A stretch of 64,000 bases of DNA from Spirosoma validum. GTDB lineage: Bacteria; Bacteroidota; Bacteroidia; Cytophagales; Spirosomataceae. Both the position numbers and the translations under genes were made by a program. The notes under the pieces are model-generated. The model had not been told where the DNA came from. It did not search any database and saw only the letters and a program-made list of their open reading frames with translations. Position 1 is the first letter of the stretch; the number at the start of each line of letters is the position of its first letter. The stretch is taken from positions 1,116,001 through 1,180,000 of the forward strand of contig NZ_JACXAA010000001.1 of the NCBI RefSeq assembly GCF_014699035.1, read 5' to 3'. Shown here one piece after another: positions 1-8,176 of the stretch.

Positions 1-213
1 ATCTGGGTGATTCACCAATTCTTCGAGGCTTCCCAGTTGCTCGGCGCCAAACCGCTTGGCTACGGTAATGGCTTCTTCCCGCTTAGACCCGGCAATGGCC
101 ACTAGTTTTGTATGGGGTGTTTGTAAAAATTGCTGAACCGCGAACAGGCCAAAACCGCCCATTCCGATTACGCCAAGCCCAATTGTCCGATCTTCCGACG
201 CGTTTGCTTCCAT
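1..213 (-). CDS. Gfo/Idh/MocA family oxidoreductase, N-terminal part (gene runs off the window)
   Basis: Reading the minus strand from the ATG at 213 gives 71 open codons to the window edge. The product begins with an acidic leader and then a Rossmann beta-alpha-beta unit with the glycine pattern GVIGMGGFG, followed by the segment TKLVAIAGSKREEA, where such proteins switch from the second strand to the next helix. This is the NAD(P)-binding start of Gfo/Idh/MocA sugar dehydrogenases. The catalytic C-terminal domain is outside the window, so the substrate cannot be judged. It lies 75 bases downstream of a GNAT gene on the same strand and could be cotranscribed with it. Confidence 0.7.
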   Translation of the reverse strand, partial: MEANASEDRTIGLGVIGMGGFGLFAVQQFLQTPHTKLVAIAGSKREEAITVAKRFGAEQLGSLEELVNHPD

Positions 214-288
214 GATTTGTGTGTTGTATCCACAGAAACAACCGTCTGCATAGCACTTATGTTGGCAGAAGTTGGCCCCGACGTACCA

Positions 289-897
289 TTAGCTCAGCTG
301 GCGCGTCCAGTAAATCATTGGTTTAGCCGTTTCAACAGCCTCCGTACGGTCGAGCCAGGTAAACGCACTTTTCAGACGGGTATCCTGCTGATACCCACGC
401 TTAATCCAGAATGCATCGAGCGGTTTATAGCCTTCGGGACGTAATGGATGGGTATCGGGCCGCTGAACAGCACAAAAACAAGCGGTCGTATATTGACCAA
501 ACTGGCGAGCGTGGGCTTCCCGTTCGTCGAAGAATGTATGCCCTAAACCCATGCCTCGATAATCGGGCAACAGAATACTCTCACCAAAGTAAAAGATCGT
601 GTCCAGATCGTAGCCCCGTTGCTCAAAAGGGTAGCGCACCTCGTCGGTTTCGTCCCGCAAAGGCAAGGCTGTGGTTGCCCCAATCATCCGGTCGCCATCG
701 TAGGCAGCAAACAGGAACGACCGTTCGGAGCGGGCGTAGGTTTCCAGGTAGTTTTTTTCATAGGCCACCGTTCCTTCGTAGAGATACGGAAAGTCATAGA
801 ACACGGCGATACGTAGCGCAGCTAGGTCGTCAAAAACAGTCTGGAACGCCCGCCCGGTCAGCCGGACGAACGTAAGGGATGGTGCTATCTCTGCCAA
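289..897 (-). CDS. GNAT family N-acetyltransferase
   Basis: About 202 residues with a GNAT fold: the acetyl-CoA loop region reads LLPDYRGMGLGHTFFDERE, in which R-G-M-G-L-G matches the R/Q-x-x-G-x-G/A pyrophosphate-binding motif. It presumably transfers an acetyl group from acetyl-CoA to an amine; the acceptor is unknown. The open frame extends upstream to an ATG at 996, but that would overlap the NTF2-like gene by 95 bases. A TTG at 897, five bases inside the upstream stop region, gives a start (x-AEIAPSLTFVRLTG) that fits related proteins, so I chose it. It is probably translationally coupled to the upstream NTF2-like gene. Confidence 0.75.
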   Translation of the reverse strand: MAEIAPSLTFVRLTGRAFQTVFDDLAALRIAVFYDFPYLYEGTVAYEKNYLETYARSERSFLFAAYDGDRMIGATTALPLRDETDEVRYPFEQRGYDLDTIFYFGESILLPDYRGMGLGHTFFDEREAHARQFGQYTTACFCAVQRPDTHPLRPEGYKPLDAFWIKRGYQQDTRLKSAFTWLDRTEAVETAKPMIYWTRQLS

Positions 898-901
898 GAT
901 T

Positions 902-1309
902 TTATTGATTTCCCAAAACCAGCGATTCCCAGAGGGGCAAATTGTAATACGTAGTGATTCGGGTAATCTGTCCGTCTGCCACTTCAAGAAAAGCACCGGC
1001 AGGCAATACGTAAGTTTGACCGGTAGCCGCTGGCAAATCGCCGTCGGTGCTTTTATAGACGCCGTTTACGACGAACTCACAAGCTACCCGACGATCGGTT
1101 GGCTCAGTCATGATTACCATGTCGGTCAGCGTCTCGTCGTAGCAGTCGTCCATGTGCTGAACGAACTGGCTGAAGAGGTCTTTGCCAACGCGCGTTGCGC
1201 CCTGATTACTATCGTGTTGAATATCGGCATGAACGAGGCTGAGCATAGTAGCCCAGTCTTTGCGGTTAAAAGCGTCGTAATAGCGGGTAACGGTATCGAG
1301 CGAAGTCAT
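902..1309 (-). CDS. NTF2-like/SnoaL-type polyketide cyclase family protein
   Basis: 135 residues beginning MTSLDTVTRYYDAFNRKDW, the typical first helix of SnoaL-like/ketosteroid-isomerase-like cone-shaped alpha+beta barrel proteins; the C-terminal strand ends ITRITTYYNLPLWE as usual for the family. The biochemical role is not predictable: members include isomerases, cyclases and non-enzymatic ligand binders. The frame also opens at a TTG six bases upstream (1315), but ATG 1309 is preferred. A good promoter -7 element lies 26 bases upstream. It is first in a probable minus-strand transcript with the GNAT gene. Confidence 0.8.
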   Translation of the reverse strand: MTSLDTVTRYYDAFNRKDWATMLSLVHADIQHDSNQGATRVGKDLFSQFVQHMDDCYDETLTDMVIMTEPTDRRVACEFVVNGVYKSTDGDLPAATGQTYVLPAGAFLEVADGQITRITTYYNLPLWESLVLGNQ

Positions 1310-1335
1310 GAACAAACGTTTTCAGATTGATCGGG

Positions 1336-1343
1336 CAAAGATA
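1336..1343 (-). promoter_or_regulatory. Bacteroidota-type -7 promoter element
   Basis: Minus strand TATCTTTG matches TAnnTTTG exactly, the -7 consensus of the major sigma factor in this phylum. It ends 26 bases before ATG 1309, giving a leader of roughly 20 bases. No convincing -33 TTG is visible at 19-21 bases upstream. Confidence 0.5.
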
Positions 1344-1493
1344 AGCCATCCGTTTGTAGTCAGGCACGTAGCATATTATATCGCTACAGACACATAACGT
1401 ATCATCAACTGTGGAATTCGGTGAGTATAAGGAGCTTGAGACTGAAAATTCTCGTTTTATCTGATTAACTTTCGGTACTAAAAACCGCTCACC

Positions 1494-2000
1494 ATGGCTT
1501 CGGTAAAATTAACGATTAATAATCAGGCGCATACGCTGGACGTCGATCCGGAAATGCCGCTACTCTGGGCGATCCGCGACGTGGTTGGCCTGACCGGCAC
1601 TAAATTTGGCTGTGGCATTGCCCAGTGTGGTGCCTGCACCGTGCATTTAGACGGCAACCCAACGCGTTCGTGCAGCATTCCCGTTTCGGCTGTGGTTGGC
1701 CAAAAAATAACAACCATCGAAGGCATTTCTAAAAATGCCGATCATCCGGTCCAGAAAGCCTGGGTTGAGCATCAGGTGCCGCAGTGTGGCTATTGCCAGT
1801 CGGGACAAATTATGTCGGCGGTCGCGCTGTTGAAGCAAACGCCCAAACCAACCGATGCCGACATCGACACGGCCATGCAGGGTAACATTTGCCGTTGCGG
1901 TACGTATAATCGCATTCGGCAGGCTATCCACACGGCGTCTGCCGAAATGGGTTCTTCGCCTAAAATGCCTAAATCCAACCCTAAAATCGGTAAGCGATGA
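1494..2000 (+). CDS. (2Fe-2S)-binding subunit of a molybdenum hydroxylase (IorA-like)
   Basis: 168 residues. The N-terminal plant-ferredoxin-like domain carries C40, C45, C48 and C60 (CGIAQCGAC...C); the C-terminal four-helix [2Fe-2S] domain carries C98, C101, C133 and C135 (CGYC...CRC). This is the small electron-transfer subunit of xanthine-oxidase-family enzymes. It most resembles the isoquinoline 1-oxidoreductase alpha type, because the partner downstream is a single large molybdopterin subunit and no FAD subunit gene is present. Its stop overlaps the start of the next gene (ATGA), implying translational coupling. The substrate is unknown. Confidence 0.9.
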   Translation: MASVKLTINNQAHTLDVDPEMPLLWAIRDVVGLTGTKFGCGIAQCGACTVHLDGNPTRSCSIPVSAVVGQKITTIEGISKNADHPVQKAWVEHQVPQCGYCQSGQIMSAVALLKQTPKPTDADIDTAMQGNICRCGTYNRIRQAIHTASAEMGSSPKMPKSNPKIGKR

Positions 2001-4216
2001 GCCAGAAACCACAAAATCAAACAGGTACGTCTCGTCGGGATTTCCTGAAAGCGGCCAGTCTGACCGGAGCCGTTTTTGCGCTGGGTTTGCCTAAAAGCGA
2101 AATCCTGGCTAGTCCCATCCTGAATCTGAGTTCCCAGCCTGGATTGGTGCTACCCGAAACGGCTGAACTCACACCCTATATTCTTATCGAAAAATCGGGC
2201 CGGATTACGATCATGAATCCCCGGCCTGAAATCGGTCAGGGAACGTATCAATCCGTTCCCGCTTTGATTGCCGAAGAGCTGGAAGTTTCGTTAGATAAGG
2301 TAGTTATCCGGCAAACCGGTGGCGAAACCAAGTTTGGCGGCATGTGGTCGCAGGCGGTGGGCGGTAGCGGTTCCATCCGGGGCGGCTACACGCAGATGCG
2401 GAAAGTGGGGGCGTCGGCCCGCGAGATGCTGATCAAAGCCGCCAGCGATCAGTGGAACGTACCGGTTGAGGAATGTTACGCTGAAAACGCAACCGTCGTT
2501 CATAAACCGACCGGCAAAAAATTAACCTATGGTCAACTGGCCGAGCCAGCCGCGAAACTTCCCGTTCCGAAAGAGCCGAAACTGAAAGATCCAAAGCAGT
2601 TTACGATGCTCGGCAAGTCGATGCCCCGTCCCGACGTACCACTCAAGGTATCGGGTCAGGCTACGTTTGGGATCGATGCCAAAGTGCCGGGTATGGTTTA
2701 CGCGTCCATTGAGCGCTGCCCGGTTCTGGGCAGTAAATTAGTGAGCTTCGATGCATCTCAGGCATTGAAAGTCAAAGGCGTTCAGAAAGCGGTAAAAATT
2801 GAGCGGGTCGTTGGCAAAAATCATTACGAAGGTGTGGCCGTGATCGCCAGTAACTACTGGGCTGCTTTACAGGGCCGTAAAGCGCTCAAAGTCAAATGGG
2901 ATCACCAGGGGCACGATACGTTCAATTCCGCCGATTTCGAAAAAAGCCTACGCGATTTAGCGAAGTCGGATGGTGTCGTCGGTCATAATGCGGGCGATTT
3001 CGACAAAGCGTTTGCGGACTCACCCAATCAGCTTGAAGCGTTCTACGAAACGCCCATCGTAACCCACTCAACGATGGAGCCGATGAATGCCCTGGCGCAT
3101 TACCAGCCCGGCGTGGATTCGCCTGGAAATAAAGTCGAGCTTTGGGTATCTTCCCAGGGTGGCGATTTGGTTAAAGATGAAGTGGCGAAGGCATTGAAAG
3201 TCCCTGCCGACAACGTAGCGGTACACATTCTGTTCAATGGTGGCGGTTTCGGTCGGCGGCTCACGCAGGATTTCGCGACGGAAGCTGCGATGTTATCAAA
3301 AACCATTGGCAAACCCGTCAAAGTCATCTGGACACGGGAAGATGATACGTTACTCGGGCCATTCCGCCCCATGACCTTCTCGGCCATGCGCGGAGCTTTG
3401 TCGGCTGATGGCAAAGCCGTCGCGTTTCAACATAAGGTCATTTCGCCGTCCATCGACGCGACAATGAACGAGAAATACGACAAAACCAAGCCCGACGGCA
3501 CGATGCTCGAAGGAACGGGTGAACAGAAATACGAAATCCCAAACCTGAACACGCGCTACGTTAACGCCGACATTCATATTCCGCTAACGTACTGGCGTTC
3601 CGTAACGAGTTCGACCGTGGCGTTTGCTCATGAGTGTTTCATTGACGAACTGGCGCACAAAGCGGGTAAAGATCCACTGGCATTCCGGCTGGCTATGCTG
3701 GCGAAAGACACCGATGCCAAACGCGTACTGACGAAACTGAAAGAAGTTTCGGGCTGGAACAAATCCCTGCCTGCCGGAAAAGGCCGTGGCATTGCGCAAT
3801 GGGAATTTTTCGCCGGACTGGCCGCTCAGGTAGTGGAAGTATCGAAGAATACAACCGGGGGTGTAACAATCGACAAGGTTTATTGCGTGATTGATCTGGG
3901 CACCGTCGTTAATCCAGATACCGTAAAAGCGCAGGTTGAAGGCGCGATTGCGATGGCGATAACGGCGGCCACTAAGGATGGTATTACGTTCGAGAATGGG
4001 CAGGCGAAACAAGCTAATTTCGACGCCAATCGGATGCTACGTATCAACGAGATGCCTCAGGTCGAAGTCCATATTCTGGCCGAAGGCGGACCTACTATAA
4101 AAGGAGTCGGTGAGCCGGGTTTACCGCCCCTCGCTCCTGCGCTGGCCAACGCCGTTTTTGCAGCCACAGGCAAGCGAATTCGACGGTTACCGTTTGATTT
4201 AGAAAAACTAGCGTAG
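1997..4216 (+). CDS. molybdopterin-binding subunit of xanthine-oxidase-family dehydrogenase (IorB-like)
   Basis: 739 residues. R13-R14 in [14 protein letters not shown] form a twin-arginine signal, so the folded holoenzyme is probably exported with the small subunit hitch-hiking. An aldehyde oxidase/xanthine dehydrogenase a/b-hammerhead-like segment follows near residues 205-265. The molybdopterin domains include FNGGGFGRR and a C-terminal GVGEPGLPP in which E706 is the expected catalytic base. It oxidises an N-heterocycle or aldehyde by hydroxylation with water, passing electrons to the 2Fe-2S subunit and probably then to a cytochrome. The start is fixed by the four-base overlap with the upstream gene. 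Confidence 0.9.
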   Translation: MSQKPQNQTGTSRRDFLKAASLTGAVFALGLPKSEILASPILNLSSQPGLVLPETAELTPYILIEKSGRITIMNPRPEIGQGTYQSVPALIAEELEVSLDKVVIRQTGGETKFGGMWSQAVGGSGSIRGGYTQMRKVGASAREMLIKAASDQWNVPVEECYAENATVVHKPTGKKLTYGQLAEPAAKLPVPKEPKLKDPKQFTMLGKSMPRPDVPLKVSGQATFGIDAKVPGMVYASIERCPVLGSKLVSFDASQALKVKGVQKAVKIERVVGKNHYEGVAVIASNYWAALQGRKALKVKWDHQGHDTFNSADFEKSLRDLAKSDGVVGHNAGDFDKAFADSPNQLEAFYETPIVTHSTMEPMNALAHYQPGVDSPGNKVELWVSSQGGDLVKDEVAKALKVPADNVAVHILFNGGGFGRRLTQDFATEAAMLSKTIGKPVKVIWTREDDTLLGPFRPMTFSAMRGALSADGKAVAFQHKVISPSIDATMNEKYDKTKPDGTMLEGTGEQKYEIPNLNTRYVNADIHIPLTYWRSVTSSTVAFAHECFIDELAHKAGKDPLAFRLAMLAKDTDAKRVLTKLKEVSGWNKSLPAGKGRGIAQWEFFAGLAAQVVEVSKNTTGGVTIDKVYCVIDLGTVVNPDTVKAQVEGAIAMAITAATKDGITFENGQAKQANFDANRMLRINEMPQVEVHILAEGGPTIKGVGEPGLPPLAPALANAVFAATGKRIRRLPFDLEKLA

Positions 4217-4220
4217 TCCG

Positions 4221-4282
4221 GGTACCACGGGTTTTGACCCATTTTTTAGTGAATCTTCAGACGGGTTAAAACCCGTGGTACC
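4221..4282. repeat. REP-like inverted repeat, GGTTTTAACC-core family
   Basis: Arms 4221-4240 and 4263-4282 are 20 bases each and complementary at 19 positions; the loop is 22 bases. The same core and flanking GTACC/GGTATC ends recur at 14838-14902 and 29578-29637. Located between the molybdopterin subunit gene and xdhC-like gene. As RNA it would form a strong hairpin, so it may also shape the 3' end of the upstream message. Confidence 0.85.
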
Positions 4283-4347
4283 TATTAACTGATCATAATT
4301 GAACAGATTCTTTTGGCTGTCGTTGTAAGAGTATAGAGTAAGATCAG

Positions 4348-5514
4348 ATGAAAGAAATTAGCCGCATTGTTGAGGTTTTTGAGCAGGTCGATTTCACGCA
4401 GCGCAAAGCCGCTCTGGCAACCGTTGTGTGGGTCGAGGGTTCGTCGTATCGTCGGCCGGGCGCACGCATGCTCATCACGGACGATGGTCGCTGGGAAGGG
4501 GCCATCAGTGGTGGCTGTCTGGAAGGCGATGCACTACGAAAAGCCCGTCAGGTTATGCTCGATGGTCAGCCTATTGTTGTTACGTATGATACGATGGATG
4601 ACGGCGCCAACAGTTTCGGCGTGGGACTGGGCTGTAACGGCATTATCGACGTACTGATCGAACCCGTTAATCCCGATAACGAGCAGAATCCGGTTGCCTT
4701 ACTGAAAGAGTTTACCCAGAAACGTGATGTTCGGGTACTGGCTACGGTCCTCAAAAGTGACAACTTTACGGGTCATACCCCCGGAGATCGGTTTATTCTG
4801 GTCGACGCCGACACGGACGCCATACCCAACTGGTTGCAGGACGATATGCAGGACGTATTCGCAACCAGCAAACCATTAACCAAAGCATATACTGTTCAGT
4901 CGGGAACCGTTGAGGTCTTTATCGAACGGATTGATCCTGGTATTGAACTGGTCATTTTCGGCGCTGGCTACGACGTTATTCCGGTGGCCAAACTGGCTCG
5001 TGAACTCGGCTGGCAGGTGACAGTCACCGACGATTGCATCGCGCATCTCTCGCCAAAACGATTTCCGGTGGCCACCTGCGTATTGTACGCCGACCGCGAG
5101 GCCGTTCTTGATAAACTGACCATTACCAGTCGAACAGCGGCTGTATTAATGTCGCACAATTTCAACTACGACCGGGCAGTTTTGCAGGAGCTGATCAAAA
5201 CAGACGTTCCTTATATCGGTATGCTCGGCCCGCGCAAACGATTCGATAAAATGCAGATCGAGTTCGAAAAAGACGGGCAGTACGTTACCGAAGCGGACTT
5301 ACTACGTGTTCACGCGCCCATCGGCCTCGATTTGGGTGCCGAAACGCCCGACGAAATTGCGCTGTCGATCATTGCCGAAGTGAAAGCGTTTTTCACGAAA
5401 GGCGCGGGTGGTTTCCTGAAAGACAAACCTGGCCCAATCCACGAACGACTTTCTGGGAATGCAGCATTTCATAGTCGTCAAGCCGATGCGGCTGACTTAG
5501 ATGTCCTCGGATAG
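4348..5514 (+). CDS. XdhC/CoxI family molybdenum cofactor maturation protein
   Basis: 388 residues. The N-terminal XdhC/CoxI domain shows GSSYRRPGARM at residues 31-41 and the conserved GGCLEGD; the C-terminal Rossmann domain begins VIFGAGYDVIPVAKLA at about 205, with GAGY where many family members have GAGH. XdhC proteins bind molybdopterin cofactor, help sulfurate it and insert it into xanthine-dehydrogenase-family apoenzymes, which fits the upstream IorAB-like genes. A 131-base gap holding a palindromic repeat separates it from them. The downstream nucleotidyltransferase follows within a few bases, so the two are likely cotranslated. Confidence 0.88.
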   Translation: MKEISRIVEVFEQVDFTQRKAALATVVWVEGSSYRRPGARMLITDDGRWEGAISGGCLEGDALRKARQVMLDGQPIVVTYDTMDDGANSFGVGLGCNGIIDVLIEPVNPDNEQNPVALLKEFTQKRDVRVLATVLKSDNFTGHTPGDRFILVDADTDAIPNWLQDDMQDVFATSKPLTKAYTVQSGTVEVFIERIDPGIELVIFGAGYDVIPVAKLARELGWQVTVTDDCIAHLSPKRFPVATCVLYADREAVLDKLTITSRTAAVLMSHNFNYDRAVLQELIKTDVPYIGMLGPRKRFDKMQIEFEKDGQYVTEADLLRVHAPIGLDLGAETPDEIALSIIAEVKAFFTKGAGGFLKDKPGPIHERLSGNAAFHSRQADAADLDVLG

Positions 5515-5518
5515 ACGT

Positions 5519-6130
5519 ATGCCTATTGCCACCATCATTTTAGCCGCGGGAAGTTCGACCCGTTTAGGCGGTACGCCCAAGCAATTACTGACGTATCAAA
5601 ATGAGACGTTAGTCAGACGTATCGCGAATACAGCTTTATCGCTGGAAGTTGGCCCAGTAATCGCCGTATTGGGAGCTAACGAGAATATGATACGTAGTGA
5701 ACTGGCTGATTTACCAATCCATATCACGGTAAATCCCGATTGGCAGGAAGGCATGGCTTCCTCTTTACGAATTGGTCTGAACGCCTTGTCCGATGAATCA
5801 GTCGACGCTTTTTTGGTTGTTTTAACTGACCAGCCCTACGTAACGTCTGATCTACTGCGGCAATTAATTACCACCCAGGAACAAACGGTCAAAGGTATTG
5901 TGGCCTGCCATTACGGCGAAAAAGATAATCTTGGTGTACCGGCCCTATTCGATATTCGCTACAAAGCCCATTTCTTAAACCTATCCGGCGATACGGGTGC
6001 CCGCAAATTTATTCAGCAATACCGGAACGACTGCGCTGAGGTTTCCTTTCCATTAGCCAACATCGATTTAGATACGTGGCAGGATGTGGAAAAATGGCAG
6101 GGAGCAAGGGGTAAGGAGCTGGGGGCATAG
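5519..6130 (+). CDS. MocA-like molybdenum cofactor nucleotidyltransferase
   Basis: 203 residues starting MPIATIILAAGSSTRLGG, the LAAGxSxRxG nucleotide-binding signature of the MobA/MocA/IspD-like GT-A fold. PKQLL and LTDQPYV (metal-binding Asp region) follow in the usual order. MocA converts molybdopterin to molybdopterin cytosine dinucleotide, the cofactor form of bacterial xanthine-oxidase-family enzymes, which matches this operon. An ATG at 5501 in frame would add six residues and overlap the xdhC-like gene by 14 bases; the start at 5519 is four bases after its stop and puts the first strand at the N-terminus. Either is possible. Confidence 0.85.
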   Translation: MPIATIILAAGSSTRLGGTPKQLLTYQNETLVRRIANTALSLEVGPVIAVLGANENMIRSELADLPIHITVNPDWQEGMASSLRIGLNALSDESVDAFLVVLTDQPYVTSDLLRQLITTQEQTVKGIVACHYGEKDNLGVPALFDIRYKAHFLNLSGDTGARKFIQQYRNDCAEVSFPLANIDLDTWQDVEKWQGARGKELGA

Positions 6131-6210
6131 AGTAATTAAATTATACGTCATTTTTATTTCCTTGCGCCTTGCCCCATCCTCCGCGCTCATTGCCCCATCC
6201 CCTTAACTTC
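6112..6210. repeat. purine-rich/pyrimidine-rich mirror-type spacer
   Basis: The plus strand is G/A-rich on the left (GGGAGCAAGGGGTAAGGAGC, overlapping the end of the mocA-like gene) and C/T-rich on the right (CCTTGCGCCTTGCCCCATCC and on), forming a long imperfect inverted repeat. Similar spacers occur at 6640-6712, 7293-7386, 31343-31437 and 36931-37016. Confidence 0.6.
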
Positions 6211-6219
6211 GTACCTTTG
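6190..6219 (+). promoter_or_regulatory. promoter for ruvX (TTG -33, TACCTTTG -7)
   Basis: TTG at 6190-6192 and TACCTTTG (exact TAnnTTTG) at 6212-6219 are separated by 19 bases, the usual spacing in Bacteroidota. The -7 element ends only eight bases before the ATG at 6228, so transcription would start almost at the start codon. Confidence 0.65.
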
Positions 6220-6227
6220 CCGTCGAA

Positions 6228-6641
6228 ATGGCGCGACTTTTAGCAATCGACTATGGCATGAAACGTACTGGCATCGCCGTTACGGACCCGCTGCAATTAA
6301 TTGCGTCGGCGCTGGAAACGGTGCCTTCGCACGAGGTGCTGAAGTTTTTAAGAGCCTACGTAGTGCGGGAACCCGTCGAAGCGTTCATTGTTGGCCTTCC
6401 GAAAGGATTGAACGGCGCCGATACGGATAATACACCCCGCGTTCGGAAGTTCGTAACCCATTTGCAGAACGCTTTACCCGACATTCCGGTTTATTGGCAT
6501 GACGAACGCTTTACGTCCGTAATGGCCTTACAAGCCATGATTGCGGGCGGAAGCACCAAAAAGGATCGACGCGAGAAAGGTAACATCGACAAAGTCAGTG
6601 CGGCCATTATTCTCCAATCGTATATGGAAAGCAAAAAGTAG
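6228..6641 (+). CDS. ruvX: Holliday junction resolvase RuvX / YqgF
   Basis: 137 residues of RNase H-like fold. LAIDYGMKRTGIAV at residues 5-18 holds the first catalytic Asp (D7); IVGLPKGLNG, YWHDERFTS and the late Asp in NIDKVSAA complete the YqgF/RuvX pattern. The family is linked to Holliday junction resolution and to 16S rRNA 5'-end processing. Length is normal. The start has its own promoter and essentially no leader. A perfect 29-base inverted repeat follows the stop and probably acts as a terminator or processing hairpin. Confidence 0.92.
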   Translation: MARLLAIDYGMKRTGIAVTDPLQLIASALETVPSHEVLKFLRAYVVREPVEAFIVGLPKGLNGADTDNTPRVRKFVTHLQNALPDIPVYWHDERFTSVMALQAMIAGGSTKKDRREKGNIDKVSAAIILQSYMESKK

Positions 6642-6712
6642 TGAAGAGTGAGGAATGAAAAGTGAAGAATAATTGCTCTTCACTTTTCATTCCTCACTCT
6701 TCACTCTTCACT
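6640..6712. repeat. perfect 29-bp inverted repeat with purine/pyrimidine arms
   Basis: Arms 6640-6668 and 6677-6705 are perfect complements of 29 bases with an 8-base loop; the left arm is almost wholly purine (built of GTGAAGAGTGAGGAATG-like words) and the right arm pyrimidine, with one more CTTCACT unit after it. It starts at the ruvX stop codon and ends 7 bases before the def start. Confidence 0.95.
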
Positions 6713-6718
6713 AAACTT

Positions 6719-7291
6719 ATGATTCTCCCAATTATTGCCTACGGTGACCCGGTTTTGCGGAAGCGGGCCAAAGATATTGAACCCGGTAGCCTCGACGTGA
6801 AAAAGTTGAGCGAAAACATGTACGAAACGATGTACGCGGCCTCGGGCGTTGGGTTGGCAGCTCCGCAGATCGGGCAAAGCATCCGAATGTTCATAGTCGA
6901 TGGTGAACCCCTGAATGAAGATGAGCCGGAAGAAGACATCGACCAAACGCTGATTGGCTTTAAGAAGGTATTCATTAACCCCGAAATTATTGAAGAAGCG
7001 GGCGACGACTGGGGTTTTGAAGAAGGCTGTTTAAGTATTCCGGGCATTCGGGGCGAGGTGTTCCGGCCCGAAATCATTGTCATTCGTTACTTCGATACCG
7101 ACTGGAACGAGCACGAAGAAGAGTACGAAGGGATGGCCGCCCGCATCATCCAGCACGAATATGACCACCTCGACGGTAAGCTCTTCACCGATTACCTACC
7201 TTCGCTCCGCCGGACGCTCATTAAGAAAAAGCTATCCGATATCTCGAAAGGTAAGACCGATGCCGAGTATAAAATGAAGTTTCCAAAGTAA
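6719..7291 (+). CDS. def: peptide deformylase
   Basis: 190 residues from ATG 6719 (MILPIIAYGDPVLRKRA, a standard deformylase N-terminus). The frame opens 57 bases earlier, but that part is repeat DNA. All three family motifs are present: GVGLAAPQ at 43-50, EGCLS at 102-106 (metal ligand C104) and HEYDH at 146-150 (ligands H146 and H150, catalytic E147). The enzyme removes the formyl group from nascent N-terminal methionine in the cytoplasm. An acidic insert around residues 62-78 (EPLNEDEPEEDID) lengthens the loop after motif I, as is common in Bacteroidota. Confidence 0.97.
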   Translation: MILPIIAYGDPVLRKRAKDIEPGSLDVKKLSENMYETMYAASGVGLAAPQIGQSIRMFIVDGEPLNEDEPEEDIDQTLIGFKKVFINPEIIEEAGDDWGFEEGCLSIPGIRGEVFRPEIIVIRYFDTDWNEHEEEYEGMAARIIQHEYDHLDGKLFTDYLPSLRRTLIKKKLSDISKGKTDAEYKMKFPK

Positions 7292-7292
7292 A

Positions 7293-7386
7293 GGAGGAAA
7301 GGGAGTAAAAGGAAGAAAGGGACAAAGGATTTAACAGCTTTTCCCTTTCCTCCCTTTCCTCCCTTTCCTCCCTTTCCTCCCCTCCT
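7293..7386. repeat. polypurine/polypyrimidine tract with 9-bp tandem repeat
   Basis: A G/A-rich stretch (about 7293-7327) is followed by C/T-rich DNA containing four exact tandem copies of CCCTTTCCT at 7343-7378. The halves are partly complementary. The tract lies between def and the omega-amidase gene, ending five bases before the latter's start codon. Confidence 0.85.
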
Positions 7387-7390
7387 CTCT

Positions 7391-8176
7391 ATGCATATCA
7401 CCCTCCTCCAACCCAACTTATATTGGCAGGCTCCTGTGGCGAATCGGGCTATGTTGGAGGAACACCTATTTAACCTGCCAGAACCAACCGATTTAATTGT
7501 TCTTCCCGAAATGTTTACGACGGGCTTCACAATGGACGCTCGTGCAGTGGCAGAACCGCTGAACCTCACTACGTTTCGCTGGCTGAAACAGATGGCTTCG
7601 CAAACAGGGGCTGTCGTAACGGGTAGCTATGTCGTGCAGGAAGGCGGTACTTATTTCAATCGACTCATCTGGATGCAGCCCGATGGACAGTTTGATACGT
7701 ATGATAAGCGTCACCTATTCCGTATGGCGGGCGAAGATGGCATTTATACTGCCGGAACAACCCGAATCATCAAAGAGTGGAAAGGCTGGCGTATTTGTCC
7801 GCTTATCTGCTACGACCTCCGCTTTCCCGTCTGGAGCCGCAACCGTCAGACCGAATCGCCAGATTTTGCGTACGACCTTCTACTCTACGTAGCGAACTGG
7901 CCTGCCGCCCGACGTAACGCCTGGAACGTATTGCTGCAAGGTCGCGCTATTGAGAATCTAAGCTACGTAGTGGGCGTTAACCGCGTTGGAACAGATGGTA
8001 ATGGACATCCCTATACGGGTGATTCAGCCGTTATCGACTTTAAAGGTGACGTAGTATTCCGGCATTCTGATACGGAGATTGTTCATCAACAGACGATTTC
8101 GCTGGATGAATTACGGTCGTTTCGGGAAAAATTTCCGGCGAATCTGGACGCCGACGGATTTACGATCCCTGGTTGA
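7391..8176 (+). CDS. omega-amidase, YafV/Nit2-type nitrilase-superfamily hydrolase
   Basis: 261 residues with the nitrilase triad: E40 in VLPEMFTTGF, K106 in YDKRHLF and nucleophile C140 in LICYDLRFP. These signatures are closest to the YafV/Nit2 branch, which hydrolyses 2-oxoglutaramate and related omega-amides to keto acids and ammonia (metabolite repair after glutamine transamination). Cytoplasmic, no signal. The start codon lies directly after the pyrimidine tract. The 3' end overlaps the convergent HAD gene by 17 bases. Confidence 0.88.
   Translation: MHITLLQPNLYWQAPVANRAMLEEHLFNLPEPTDLIVLPEMFTTGFTMDARAVAEPLNLTTFRWLKQMASQTGAVVTGSYVVQEGGTYFNRLIWMQPDGQFDTYDKRHLFRMAGEDGIYTAGTTRIIKEWKGWRICPLICYDLRFPVWSRNRQTESPDFAYDLLLYVANWPAARRNAWNVLLQGRAIENLSYVVGVNRVGTDGNGHPYTGDSAVIDFKGDVVFRHSDTEIVHQQTISLDELRSFREKFPANLDADGFTIPG

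Noticed and set aside
286-312. TTAGCTCAGCTGG, resembling the D-arm of a tRNA
   Set aside because: It is the reverse complement of the end of the GNAT coding sequence, and no acceptor, anticodon or T arm follows.
411-875. 154-codon plus-strand open frame across the GNAT gene
   Set aside because: Antisense shadow of the minus-strand acetyltransferase, which has clear family motifs.
1466-1473. TAACTTTC as promoter for the molybdenum hydroxylase operon
   Set aside because: One mismatch at the most conserved G and no -33 element, so it was not listed as a feature.
7343-7378. CRISPR-like array
   Set aside because: The 9-bp units are directly abutting with no spacers, and there are no cas genes in the window.
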